From assembly GCA_014871665.1 (NCBI GenBank), contig WGSL01000037.1, positions 1-18,162 on the forward strand: DNA of 18,162 bases. The letters run 5' to 3'. The notes beneath the pieces were generated by a model, which made no database searches, had not been told where the DNA came from, and saw only the letters and a program-made list of their open reading frames with translations. Both the position numbers and the translations under genes were made by a program. This stretch comes from Collinsella sp. (GTDB taxonomy: Bacteria > Actinomycetota > Coriobacteriia > Coriobacteriales > Coriobacteriaceae). Positions 1 through 8,096 of this stretch are shown here, piece by piece. Position 1 is the first letter of the stretch. Each line of letters starts with the position of its first letter.

Positions 1-381
1 AAGATCTTGCCGGTCGATGTCTATATCCCCGGCTGCCCGCCCAGCCCCGCGCAGACCATCTACGGCTGTGCCATGGCACTTGGCCTGCTGGCCCAAAAGC
101 TCCAGGCCGATACCACGGTGGAGGCCGCCGGCGAGCAGGCCGATATCCTGCACCCCGGCGTGCCGTACAAGCTGCGCGTTGCCATCGAGTGCGAGGCTCG
201 CGCCATGAGCGGCTACCGTTACGGCCGCGACTTGGCCAACGAGTTTATGGATACGCTCGAGGGCGCGCCCAAGGGCGATATCCGCGGTGCCATGGCGCTG
301 CTCATCGACAAGCAGGATGATCCTCGCCGCGTTGAGGTGTACTCGGCGTTACAGGATCTGGTACTGGCCGGAGGTCGCTAG
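1..381 (+). CDS. hycG: Formate hydrogenlyase subunit HycG (NuoB-like), 3' part
   Basis: The reading frame is open from base 1 and lacks its 5' end, so this is the C-terminal part of a NuoB/PSST-type small hydrogenase subunit. The visible motif PVDVYIPGCPPSPAQTIYG carries the last Cys ligand of the proximal [4Fe-4S] cluster. The tail after it (AMALGLLAQKL, then a GYRYGR motif) resembles E. coli HycG rather than respiratory NuoB, which lacks such a tail. In this family the subunit passes electrons from the formate dehydrogenase arm to the [NiFe] large subunit of the membrane-bound formate hydrogenlyase, on the cytoplasmic face. The stop codon abuts the hycH start with no gap, and hycI follows, which supports the HycG call over a generic complex I subunit. 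The first codons are outside the window. Confidence 0.88.
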   Translation, partial: KILPVDVYIPGCPPSPAQTIYGCAMALGLLAQKLQADTTVEAAGEQADILHPGVPYKLRVAIECEARAMSGYRYGRDLANEFMDTLEGAPKGDIRGAMALLIDKQDDPRRVEVYSALQDLVLAGGR

Positions 382-964
382 ATGGAGCTCACGGACCGCT
401 CTGGTTACTTTGCGGGCCCCGGCATGCTCGGCGGCTCTTTTGGCGATGCCTCGCGCGCAAGCGACGAGGCCGCCGAGGGCGTCGCCGACCCCTGCCTGGG
501 CCATACGCCCGACCAGGTGGTCTTCTATGAGCTCACGCGTAAGTTTGTGGAGACCGAGGAAGACGTTCCCCAGGAGGCCTGCGACGTGCTGTACTACACG
601 CTCGCCGTGGGCCACCACACCGGCGTGCTCGACTGCTTTGAGCCGCGCCTGTCGGTGCCGGTGAACGTGTTCTATACGCTTATCGACGCGCTGCCGGAGG
701 GGGGAGGCCAAGACCAAGTTCGAGGCCATCCGCTCCTTTGGCGAGTGCCAGCTCGACAAGGCGGCGGTGCCGTCGCTGCTCGAGGCCTGTGACACGCTGC
801 TCGACGATCGCGGTTTTCGCGGTTCGGCCAAGGCCGGCATCTCGGTGTTCGATGACGACTTTGGCCTGCATGCCCAGCAGGTTGCGTTCTTAATGAAGTT
901 TCGCGATCTGGTTGAGCGCGTGCGCGATGTGTCGGGCGTGTATCTGACGGGGAGGTTGCAGTAA
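382..964 (+). pseudogene. hycH: Formate hydrogenlyase maturation protein HycH, frameshifted
   Basis: The ATG directly follows the hycG stop, with a GGAGG at 370-374. Frame 1 encodes about 106 residues including DQVVFYELTRKFV, ACDVLYYTLAVGHHTGVLDC and YTLIDALPEG, a clear match to E. coli HycH. It then runs into an unrelated frame and stops at 792. The rest of HycH (AKTKFEAIRSFGECQLDKA through VYLTGRL) continues in frame 2 to 964. The frames join at the G6 run at 699-704: with five Gs the protein reads LPEGEAKTKF without a break. HycH is a small factor needed to assemble formate hydrogenlyase. Compared with E. coli HycH (136 aa), there is an extra N-terminal stretch of about 42 residues. The extra base may be a sequencing error, a real inactivating mutation or slippage; the sequence alone cannot decide. 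Annotation pipelines may list only 382-792 or 767-964. Confidence 0.82.
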
Positions 965-1467
965 TGGGTCGCGTTGTGGATGGCCGTGTGAACGACGCCC
1001 CGTTTGCGGGCATTGTGCTCACGGCGGGAAGCGTGCTGCGCGCCGACGATGCCGCTGGCCCCGTGCTCTCCAAAAAGATGGAGGACACGCCCATCGCCGG
1101 TTGGTACACCATCGACGGTGGTCAGACGCCCGAGGACGACATCATCGAGGTCAAGCGCGAGCGTCCGCCGCGCCTAGTGTTGGTCGATGCCGCCGACATG
1201 GCGCTGCCCGTCGGTGCCATCCGCCTGCTCGATAAGACCGACGTCGCGCGCAAGTCGATGTTCACCACGCATTCGCTTCCCTTGTCGATTCTGATCGAAG
1301 AGATTGAGCAATCGTGCGAAGATATCGTCTTCATAGGGATTCAGCCGGGCGACACGGAGTTCTACAACCCCATGTCCCCGGAAGTCTTTGACGCCGTCGA
1401 CGCCGTGTACGACGCCGTGGCCGCCAACGACTTTTCCCACTTTGTCCGCTTGGGACAAGAGCAATAG
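964..1467 (+). CDS. hycI: Hydrogenase 3 maturation endopeptidase HycI
   Basis: This 167-residue protein matches the HycI/HyaD family of endopeptidases. They clip the C-terminal extension from the [NiFe] hydrogenase large subunit (HycE) after nickel insertion. Residues equivalent to the E. coli nickel-sensing ligands Asp16, Asp62 and His90 are visible: Asp29 in the RADDAAGP segment, Asp75 in LVDAADMALP and His103 in FTTHSLPLSIL. The segments IDGGQTPEDDI and FIGIQPGDTEFYNPM also match HycI closely. The N terminus is about 13 residues longer than in E. coli. The start is set by GGGGAGG at 949-955, eight bases upstream, and the ATG overlaps the hycH stop as TAATG, a translational-coupling arrangement. 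It belongs to the hyc operon and presumably acts in the cytoplasm on a HycE encoded upstream of the window. Confidence 0.9.
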   Translation: MGRVVDGRVNDAPFAGIVLTAGSVLRADDAAGPVLSKKMEDTPIAGWYTIDGGQTPEDDIIEVKRERPPRLVLVDAADMALPVGAIRLLDKTDVARKSMFTTHSLPLSILIEEIEQSCEDIVFIGIQPGDTEFYNPMSPEVFDAVDAVYDAVAANDFSHFVRLGQEQ

Positions 1468-1506
1468 GTGCGCTTGTCCCTGCTGATTAGGAAAGAAGTG
1501 ATTGAC

Positions 1507-2346
1507 ATGGCAGATTCCAAGGCAGAATATCCCGCTCCCGATTGCCTGGCGCCCGCCGCGATCGAGGCCAAGACCGAGGTCGCCGGCGTGACCAAGGCCA
1601 ACCTGCCGGTCGCAAAGGCCTTTCTGTTGGCAATGTTCGCCGGTGCGTTTATTGCCTTCGGTGGCCTGTTCTTTACCGTGTTCTTGAGCGACAGCACGCT
1701 GGGCTGGGGTGCCCAGCGCGTCGTGGGCGGTCTGTGCTTTTGCCTGGGCCTGGTGCTGGTACTGGTGTGCGGCGCCGAGCTGTTTACCGGTAATTCGCTT
1801 ATGGTCTGCGCGCTCAAGAGCAAAAAGATCACCCTGGCTCAGATGCTCAAGGCATGGGTCGTCGTGTGGGTCGGCAATTTTGTCGGTGCCCTGTTCATCG
1901 TCTTTTTGGTGTATATGGCCGGCATTTACAAGCTCAACGGCGAGGCGGTCGCCAATTCCATGGTGAGCGTCGCCGCCGGCAAGGTGACGATCGACTGGGT
2001 GACGATCTTCTTCCGTGGCATCCTGTGCAACATCTTTGTGTGCCTGGCCGTGTGGATCGGTACCGCCGGCAAGACCGTGGTCGATAAGGTTGTGGGCATT
2101 CTGCTGCCCATCGCCGCTTTTGTGGCCTGCGGTTTTGAGCACTGCGTCGCCAACATGTACTTTTTGCCCATGGGTGCCGTGATGCACGCGTTCGGCTATG
2201 GTGCCGACGTCGCCGGCGCCGATGCACTCAACGCTGCGGGCATTGCGTTTAACTTGTCCGCCGCCACGCTGGGCAACATCGTGGGCGGCGCGGTTCTGAT
2301 CGCGCTCGGCTACTGGTTTATCTACGCTAAGAAGTCCGAGGCGTAA
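1507..2346 (+). CDS. focA: Formate/nitrite transporter family channel (FocA-like)
   Basis: This 279-residue protein of the FNT family forms pentameric channels for formate or related small anions in the cytoplasmic membrane. About six hydrophobic segments are seen, starting with AFLLAMFAGAFIAFGGLFFT. Diagnostic elements are GAELFTGNSLM (Thr94, the channel-gating Thr of FocA) and GFEHCVANMYFLPMG (His212, equivalent to the central pore His). The length is close to E. coli FocA (285 aa). I chose the ATG at 1507 because AGGAAAG at 1489-1495 lies 11 bases upstream; a GTG at 1468 directly after the hycI stop is in frame but has no obvious ribosome site. Location behind hycGHI points to formate as substrate, importing it for hydrogen production or exporting it during fermentation. 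Nitrite or hydrosulfide transport is less likely. A terminator follows. Confidence 0.9.
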   Translation: MADSKAEYPAPDCLAPAAIEAKTEVAGVTKANLPVAKAFLLAMFAGAFIAFGGLFFTVFLSDSTLGWGAQRVVGGLCFCLGLVLVLVCGAELFTGNSLMVCALKSKKITLAQMLKAWVVVWVGNFVGALFIVFLVYMAGIYKLNGEAVANSMVSVAAGKVTIDWVTIFFRGILCNIFVCLAVWIGTAGKTVVDKVVGILLPIAAFVACGFEHCVANMYFLPMGAVMHAFGYGADVAGADALNAAGIAFNLSAATLGNIVGGAVLIALGYWFIYAKKSEA

Positions 2347-2368
2347 GGTACCGTCTGTTTGACGTTGG

Positions 2369-2404
2369 GCCTCCCGCGGGGCGTTGCCGTGCGGGAGGCT
2401 ATTT
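2369..2404 (+). terminator. Rho-independent terminator after focA
   Basis: A perfect 9-bp stem, GCCTCCCGC at 2369-2377 with GCGGGAGGC at 2391-2399, encloses a 13-base loop and is followed by the short T-rich TATTT. The T tract is weak. The position just after the focA stop and before a new ribosome binding site supports an end to the formate hydrogenlyase transcript. Confidence 0.7.
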
Positions 2405-2468
2405 GGGTCTGGGGCTCGTTGTCGGGCTGTTGGCCTGTTGTGTTTGGCTGATGAAAGGGGTAATCGAG

Positions 2469-4586
2469 ATGGCATCTGCTGTGAAGCGTGACGGTCGCGC
2501 CGTGGTGACCACATGCGGGGGATGCTATGCCGATTGCGCCTTTGCGGCACGCGTTGAGGACGGTCGTGTGGTGGCTGAGTTGCCGGTTGTGGGGCATCCG
2601 TGCGCGGCGCGTGCCCTGTGCGCCCGCGGGCGCCATCGCCTGGCAATGCCGTTTGACGAGCGCGACCGCATTGTGCACCCCATGCGACGCCGCCGGGATG
2701 GCTCGGGGTTCGATGCGATTACCTGGGACGAGGCGTTTGCTCAGATTGCCGAGCGCCTTTTGGGGATTGTTGACGGGCATGGTCCGCGCGCGCTGGGCAT
2801 GACGCTCGGCGTTCCCTCGTTCGACCGCTACTGGGCGTATCGCTTTATGCATGCGTTGGGCTCGCCCAACGTGTACGGTGCCGATGGCGCCTGCGAGGTA
2901 AGCCGACTTACCGGTTGGGAGCACAGCCTGGGCTATAGCCCCGCCTCCGACCTGGCACATACCGACTGCATCATGTACCTGGGGCGTTCCATCGTCGATT
3001 CATCGACGATGGGGGCCGTCGATGCGCTCAACGATGCGCGCCGGCGCGGGGCGAAGATTATCGTGGTCGACCCCCGGCGCAGCGGCTCCGCCGCGCTTGC
3101 CGACCGCTGGCTGCGCGTGCGCCCGGGCTGCGATTTGGCACTACTGCTGGGCATCGCCCACGTGCTGATTGCCGAGGACTTGTACGACCACGAGTTCGTT
3201 GCCCGCTATACCACGGGTTTTGACGAGCTGGCGCAGGCGGCCCGTCCTTGGACGCCCGAGTGGGCCGAGTCGATGTGCGACGTGCCGGCCGCAGAGATTG
3301 TCGCCACGGCGCGCGATCTCGCTGCCGCCGCGCCTGCCGCTGTGGTGGATGCGGGCTTTCATGGTGGCATCGGTATCGCGTATGCCAATAGCACCCAGAC
3401 CGCGCGCGCTATCTGCTTGGTCGATGTGCTGCTGGGCTGCATCGGGCATGCGGGCGGCGCGCTCAATCCGCCCACGCCGCTTGTGTTGGGCGACCTCGAT
3501 CCCACGCGCTTTGCGACGCCGCCGGTGCCGCGTGGGCCCAAGCTGGGGTCCGAGCGCTATCCGCTCGTCGATCCCGAGCGCGGCCTGTGCACGACCATCG
3601 GTCAGTCGATTCTTGCCGGCGATTTGCGTGGGCTCATCGTCTATGCCAGTAACCCTGGTGCGGGCTATGGCAATGCACAGGCTTGGTTGAGTATTTTGCA
3701 GCGGCTCGACTTGCTTGTGACGATTGATATTCGCTGGTCCGAGACGGCACGTGCTTCTGACTTCGTGCTGCCCGACGTGACGTATCTGGAGGCCGACCGC
3801 GGCGTGGGAACGGTGGCGGGCGTCAACGATGCGCGCGTGTTCTACCGCAACGCCGTGCTGCCCGTGCAGCATGACGACACACGTCCCGGTCGGGAGATTT
3901 TTGCCGGTCTGGCGCAGGCGTGTGGCGCGGGCGAGTACTTCCAGTTTACGTCCGACGATCTAGCGGCTGCCCAGGTGGCGTCGTTTGGGATCAATCTGGA
4001 CGAGCTCAAGGAGCGCGGCTGGGCCGACACGGGTGTTGCGTTGCCGTCGCGTACAGGCGAGCCGGTGATTCCCTTGGATGGCGGCAAAATTGCGCTGGCA
4101 AGCGACGTGTGGGAACGAGCCGGTCTGGGACGCGTGCCAGGCTGGATTGCGCCGATGGTGGAGCCCGGCCCGGGGATGTTTCGCCTCATTAGCGGCAACC
4201 GTCCCTTTGAGTCGCATACTTCGCGCAGGCTCGCGGCCCAAGGTGCCGCTGAGGCTGGATCGGACCTGGATGCCGTGCAGATGAATGCCGATGCCGCTGC
4301 GCACATGGGCATCGCCGATGGCGAGGTCGTCGAACTTGTGAGCGATTTGGGCCGCGACCGCGTGCGCGTGGAGACGACGCCGTATCTGCATCCGGCGTGC
4401 ATCTTCACCTCGGCCGCCCCCGGCGGGCGTTCGTTTGGCGCCGATGCCGGTGGCGCTCAAGCCTTGGGCGTGGGCCCACTCGACCATACGCCGCTGCGCT
4501 GGGACCCGTTGACGGGTGCCGCGCTCACCCAGGAAAACGCCGTTCGCGTGGAAAAGATCGCGGCGCGCGAGGATAATAACGAGTAA
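2469..4586 (+). CDS. Molybdopterin oxidoreductase, DMSO-reductase superfamily, cytoplasmic
   Basis: This 705-residue bis-MGD enzyme has the N-terminal [4Fe-4S] motif Cys16-x2-Cys19-x3-Cys23-x27-Cys51, then the catalytic fold (ITWDEAFAQIAERL, IIVVDPRRSGSAALAD, SNPGAGYGNAQ, DFVLPDVTYLEADRG). The C-terminal dinucleotide-binding domain runs from about residue 570 (FRLISGNRPFESHTSRRL). The likely molybdenum ligand is Cys142, in GADGACEVSRLTG. It is followed by Glu, not the His found after Sec/Cys in formate dehydrogenases, so I do not call it FdhF. I see no twin-arginine signal, so it is probably cytoplasmic, unlike exported thiosulfate or polysulfide reductases. No electron-transfer or membrane-anchor partner lies beside it. 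The ATG at 2469 has AAAGGGG at 2454-2460; an ATG at 2451 is also in frame. The substrate cannot be told from sequence. It directly precedes selA but contains no in-frame TGA. Confidence 0.85.
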   Translation: MASAVKRDGRAVVTTCGGCYADCAFAARVEDGRVVAELPVVGHPCAARALCARGRHRLAMPFDERDRIVHPMRRRRDGSGFDAITWDEAFAQIAERLLGIVDGHGPRALGMTLGVPSFDRYWAYRFMHALGSPNVYGADGACEVSRLTGWEHSLGYSPASDLAHTDCIMYLGRSIVDSSTMGAVDALNDARRRGAKIIVVDPRRSGSAALADRWLRVRPGCDLALLLGIAHVLIAEDLYDHEFVARYTTGFDELAQAARPWTPEWAESMCDVPAAEIVATARDLAAAAPAAVVDAGFHGGIGIAYANSTQTARAICLVDVLLGCIGHAGGALNPPTPLVLGDLDPTRFATPPVPRGPKLGSERYPLVDPERGLCTTIGQSILAGDLRGLIVYASNPGAGYGNAQAWLSILQRLDLLVTIDIRWSETARASDFVLPDVTYLEADRGVGTVAGVNDARVFYRNAVLPVQHDDTRPGREIFAGLAQACGAGEYFQFTSDDLAAAQVASFGINLDELKERGWADTGVALPSRTGEPVIPLDGGKIALASDVWERAGLGRVPGWIAPMVEPGPGMFRLISGNRPFESHTSRRLAAQGAAEAGSDLDAVQMNADAAAHMGIADGEVVELVSDLGRDRVRVETTPYLHPACIFTSAAPGGRSFGADAGGAQALGVGPLDHTPLRWDPLTGAALTQENAVRVEKIAAREDNNE

Positions 4587-4638
4587 TTGACTCAGCTGAT
4601 GCATTAGACTGATCCACGTTTCTTTTGAAAGGCCGTAC

Positions 4639-6096
4639 ATGAGCGATAGCCAGAACATGTCCGATGAGGTACGCGCCCGCCTGCGCGCCATTCCTTCCGT
4701 CAACGAGCTGCTTGCCGAGTGGCCGGTCGTGAAGGCGGCGGGGGAGACCTGCGACGCGGTGGTGCATGCCGCCGTGACGGCCGAGCTCGACGAGGAGCGC
4801 GCAGCCATTCGCGCCGGTGCTGCCCCGCGCTCTAAGCGCGACCTTGCCTCGGCCATCGAGTGGCGTGCGCACCGCTCCGCGTTGCCGAGCCTGCGCCCTG
4901 CCGTCAACGCCACGGGTGTGGTCATCCATACCAACTTGGGCCGCGCCCCGCTCGCGGAGTCGGCGGCAAAGGCCGTGGCCGAGGTCGCGCGCGGCTACAG
5001 CACGCTCGAGTACAGCGTCGACACCTGCTCGCGAGGGTCGCGCAAGGAGCATGCCGCGCAGCTCATCCGCTCACTCACCGGTGCCGAGGACGCGCTCGTG
5101 GTCAACAACAACGCCGCCGCGGTGCTGCTGGTGCTGGCGACCCATGCCGCGGGCAAAGAGGTTATCGTCAGCCGCGGCGAGCTTGTCGAGATCGGCGGCA
5201 GCTTCCGCATCCCCGATGTCATGGCGGCTTCGGGCGCCAAACTCGTCGAGGTCGGCGCCACCAACCGCACGCACCTGGCTGATTATGAGCAAGCCATCAC
5301 GCCCGATACGGCGATGATCCTCAAGGTCCATCCTTCCAACTATCGCATCGAGGGCTTTCACGAGGAAGTGGGCTCTCGGGAGCTTGCCGCCCTGGCCCAC
5401 AAGCATGGTCTGCTGTTCTACGAGGACCAGGGTTCGGGCGCGCTGTTGCCCGACGACATCTTGGTGCGCGGCGGCGAAGAAACCACGCCGGCTTCGGTTT
5501 CGGCAGGGCTCGATCTGGTGTCGTGCTCGGGCGATAAGCTGCTCGGTGCCGCACAGGCGGGCATTATCATGGGCCGTCGCGATCTGGTCCAGGCCTGCGG
5601 GTCGCATCCGCTTATGCGTGCCCTACGCCCGGGCAAGCTCGCACTGGCGGCGCTCGAGGCTACACTGCGCATCTACATGGACGGTGCCGACGTGGCCCAT
5701 CGTGATATTCCGGTGCTCAGTATGCTTACGATGCCACAGGCCCATTTGGAACGACGTGCCCGCAAGCTGCGCGAGCTGATTGTGGCGGGTCTCGATAAGG
5801 CTGGCTGCCCGTGTGCCGTGCAGGTGGAAATCGTCGAGGAATCGTCGACCCCCGGTGGCGGCTCGCTGCCTACCGTGGAGCTGCCCACGATGTGCGTTGC
5901 CGTGCGTCTTGTTGACGAGCGCCTGACGGTCGACGCGCTCAAGCGCTCGCTTGTCCAGGACTTCGACACGCCGGTCGTCACGCGAACCTCGCACGATCGC
6001 ATTTTGTTTGACGTCCGTACGCTTGTGGGCGACCGCGATATCGAGACGGCGGCGTCGACGCTCGTCGCGTGCGTTAAGAAGGCGGTTGCTCGATGA
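4639..6096 (+). CDS. selA: L-seryl-tRNA(Sec) selenium transferase SelA
   Basis: This 485-residue PLP enzyme converts Ser-tRNA(Sec) to Sec-tRNA(Sec) using selenophosphate, in the cytoplasm as a large ring in characterised bacteria. The PLP lysine is Lys300 in SCSGDKLLGAAQAGIIMG. Other SelA segments are VNATGVVIHTNLGRAPL, GYSTLEYS, VNNNAAAVLLVL, VHPSNYRIEGF and YEDQGSGALL. The length is close to the usual 460-470 residues. The start is supported by AAAGG at 4628-4632, six bases before the ATG. The 52-base gap from the upstream molybdoenzyme gene has no convincing terminator, so co-transcription with it is possible. The stop overlaps the selB start by four bases (ATGA), so selA and selB are very likely translationally coupled. 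The selenophosphate synthetase gene selD is not in the window. Confidence 0.96.
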   Translation: MSDSQNMSDEVRARLRAIPSVNELLAEWPVVKAAGETCDAVVHAAVTAELDEERAAIRAGAAPRSKRDLASAIEWRAHRSALPSLRPAVNATGVVIHTNLGRAPLAESAAKAVAEVARGYSTLEYSVDTCSRGSRKEHAAQLIRSLTGAEDALVVNNNAAAVLLVLATHAAGKEVIVSRGELVEIGGSFRIPDVMAASGAKLVEVGATNRTHLADYEQAITPDTAMILKVHPSNYRIEGFHEEVGSRELAALAHKHGLLFYEDQGSGALLPDDILVRGGEETTPASVSAGLDLVSCSGDKLLGAAQAGIIMGRRDLVQACGSHPLMRALRPGKLALAALEATLRIYMDGADVAHRDIPVLSMLTMPQAHLERRARKLRELIVAGLDKAGCPCAVQVEIVEESSTPGGGSLPTVELPTMCVAVRLVDERLTVDALKRSLVQDFDTPVVTRTSHDRILFDVRTLVGDRDIETAASTLVACVKKAVAR

Positions 6097-8060
6097 GTGA
6101 GGTTCAAACGCTGGTGGAGTGCCCCGTTATCGTTGGCACGGCGGGTCACGTTGACCACGGTAAGTCCGCACTGATCGAGGCGCTGACCGGCAAGAATCCC
6201 GACCGTCTGGAGGTTGAGCGTCGCCGGGGCATGACGGTGGAGCTGGGCTTTGGCGAACTGGCACTGCCGAGCGGCAAGATCGTTGGCCTTGTCGACGTGC
6301 CGGGCCACGCGCATTACCTGCGCGCTATGGTGCAGGGTGCGACAGGCATCGACGTTGCCGTGCTGGTGGTCTCTGCCGTTGAGGGCGTAATGCCGCAGAC
6401 CCGCGAGCACGTGCATGTGCTGGAGCTGTTGGGCGTTACGCATATGGTGGTCGCGCTGACGATGTGCGACCTGGCCGACGCCGAGATGACCGAGCTTGCC
6501 GAGCTCGATGTCGATGACTTTTTGTCGGGCACCGTGTTGGCGGGCGCGCCGAGCGTGCCCGTGTCGTCCAAGACGGGCGAGGGGATCGACGGGCTGCTTG
6601 CGGTGCTCGACGAGCAGGTGGGTGTTTGCTGGGGTGCCTGTCGCGACCGTGCCGAGCGGAGCGATGCCGCGCCTCGTCTGCCGATTGACCGCTGCTTTAC
6701 GATCAAGGGCGTCGGCACTGTCGTGACGGGAACGCTGCATGATGCGCCGGTTGCGGTGGGCGACGAGCTGATGGCTTTGCCGTCGCGTACGGTCTGTCGC
6801 GTGCGCGGGATTCAGGTGCATGGCGATACGCCGCGCGCGCTGCCTGGTCAGCGTGTGGCGCTCAACCTAGTTGGTGACGGTGTCGCGGCGCTTGACCGTG
6901 GCGAGATGCTGGGCGTGGCGGACCGCTTTGGCCAGACGTTGCGCTTTATGATGACGTTCACCTACCTGGGCCGCGAGGGCACCAAGCCGCGCGTGCTCGA
7001 GTCGGGCGCGCGTGTGCATGTGATGGCCGGCACGGCCGAGGTCGTCGGCCGCATCATGCTTTTGGAGGGCGAGGCCCCCATGGCGGTGGGCGAGACCCGT
7101 ACCGTGCAGGTGCGCCTGGAGGAGCCGCTGCCGCTGTGTGCCGGAGACCATGCCGTGGTGCTGTCGTATTCGCCCGTTATGCTCATCGGCGGCGGGCGCG
7201 TGCTGCTTTCGCGCTGCCGTCGCTCGCGCGAGCTTTCTGCCGGCGAGCGCGCACTGTTTGCGGCGCTTGAGTCCGGCGATATCGCGGGCGGTGTGGGTGC
7301 TGGGCTGGCGCTGCAGATGCTGCCGGTTACGGCGGTTGATGTTGCCGAGGCTTTGGATCTTGGCGTCGGCGAGGTCGATGCCGCACTGCGCGGGTTGGTG
7401 TCGCAGGGCTCCGTTCGCAAGCTTGCCGTGGGTGATGCGGCCCTCTTTGCGGACGCCGTGGTGCTCGACGCCGCGATGGATGCTCTGGCGGCGACCCTGT
7501 CAGCCATGCATGCGGCGTCTCCCAAGGAGACGGGCTTTACGCCCGGCGCCGTTGCCCATGCTGCGTGGCCTTCCGCTGATGAAGGCGTTGCCGCGGCTCT
7601 GATTGCCGAGGGCTGCTCGCGCGGCGTGTGTGCCTCCGAGGGCGCCGAGGTGTTCGACCCGCACTCCGCTGCCGCCGCGGCGCGTGTGGTGCGCGAGGCC
7701 TGCGAACGTATCGTTGCCTTGCTGGACGAAGCCGGCCTCGATGCGCCGACATTGCCCGAGGTGGGCGAGCAGTTGCAGCTCGGCCGCGACACTATGACGC
7801 GCGCCCTGCGCGAGCTTTCGCTCAATCGCTCTATCGTTAAGGTCGAGCGCGACGTTGCCCTGTCCGCTGCCGCCGAGGCCCATGCACGTGAACTCGTCGC
7901 CGCCGCCATTGAGGCAGCCGGCGGCGCTGCCACCACGAGCGTGCTGCGCGAGGCCCTGGGCGTGTCGCGCAAACGCGCCATCAGCATCTTGGAGCACCTG
8001 GATGCCGTGCGCTTTACGGTGCTCGACAAGGATGCCGGCGGCCTGAGGTCCCTGCGCTAG
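6093..8060 (+). CDS. selB: Selenocysteine-specific elongation factor SelB
   Basis: This 655-residue translation GTPase delivers Sec-tRNA(Sec) to UGA codons that carry a SECIS element. The P-loop is GTAGHVDHGKS (residues 15-25), the switch region has RRGMTVELGFGEL, and the G3 motif is DVPGH (68-72). EF-Tu-like beta-barrel domains follow (TIKGVGTVVTGTLHDAPV). The C-terminal third, about residues 390-655, resembles the winged-helix repeats that bind SECIS RNA, ending with GVSRKRAISILEHLDAVRFT. The G4 motif, usually [N/T]KxD, reads TMCD at residues 123-126, so the lysine that packs on guanine is replaced by Met. The length is somewhat above E. coli SelB (614 aa). The gene overlaps selA by four bases and is followed after 36 bases by its tRNA partner, selC. 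Confidence 0.96.
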   Translation: MSEVQTLVECPVIVGTAGHVDHGKSALIEALTGKNPDRLEVERRRGMTVELGFGELALPSGKIVGLVDVPGHAHYLRAMVQGATGIDVAVLVVSAVEGVMPQTREHVHVLELLGVTHMVVALTMCDLADAEMTELAELDVDDFLSGTVLAGAPSVPVSSKTGEGIDGLLAVLDEQVGVCWGACRDRAERSDAAPRLPIDRCFTIKGVGTVVTGTLHDAPVAVGDELMALPSRTVCRVRGIQVHGDTPRALPGQRVALNLVGDGVAALDRGEMLGVADRFGQTLRFMMTFTYLGREGTKPRVLESGARVHVMAGTAEVVGRIMLLEGEAPMAVGETRTVQVRLEEPLPLCAGDHAVVLSYSPVMLIGGGRVLLSRCRRSRELSAGERALFAALESGDIAGGVGAGLALQMLPVTAVDVAEALDLGVGEVDAALRGLVSQGSVRKLAVGDAALFADAVVLDAAMDALAATLSAMHAASPKETGFTPGAVAHAAWPSADEGVAAALIAEGCSRGVCASEGAEVFDPHSAAAAARVVREACERIVALLDEAGLDAPTLPEVGEQLQLGRDTMTRALRELSLNRSIVKVERDVALSAAAEAHARELVAAAIEAAGGAATTSVLREALGVSRKRAISILEHLDAVRFTVLDKDAGGLRSLR

Positions 8061-8075
8061 ATTGGCTGCTCGGTT

Positions 8076-8084
8076 TGGTAAAAT
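8076..8084 (+). promoter_or_regulatory. Putative extended -10 promoter for selC
   Basis: TGG followed by TAAAAT (8079-8084) looks like an extended -10 element and ends 12 bases before the first base of the selenocysteine tRNA. No good -35 box is visible at the expected distance, which is common for extended -10 promoters. The assignment rests on position and a short motif only. Confidence 0.4.
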
Positions 8085-8096
8085 ACCGCCGCACTT

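Noticed and set aside
699..704. Programmed ribosomal frameshift in hycH
   Set aside because: The G6 run alone is not a recognised programmed site, and I see no clear stimulatory structure or internal ribosome-site-like signal just upstream. An error or mutation is simpler, so it is kept only as a possibility within the frameshift finding.
1174..2646. 490-residue open frame on the minus strand across hycI and focA
   Set aside because: It lies antisense to two well-recognised genes, has no family resemblance, and is His/Gln/Asp-rich low-complexity sequence as expected from the reverse strand of GC-rich genes.
2469..4586. Calling the molybdoenzyme a selenocysteine formate dehydrogenase (FdhF)
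   Set aside because: The frame has no internal TGA, the presumed Mo ligand is a Cys codon, and the His that follows it in formate dehydrogenases is Glu.
4587..4615. Promoter for selA starting with TTGACT at 4587-4592
   Set aside because: A -35-like hexamer is present, but no -10-like hexamer lies at 16-18 bases, so I do not list it.
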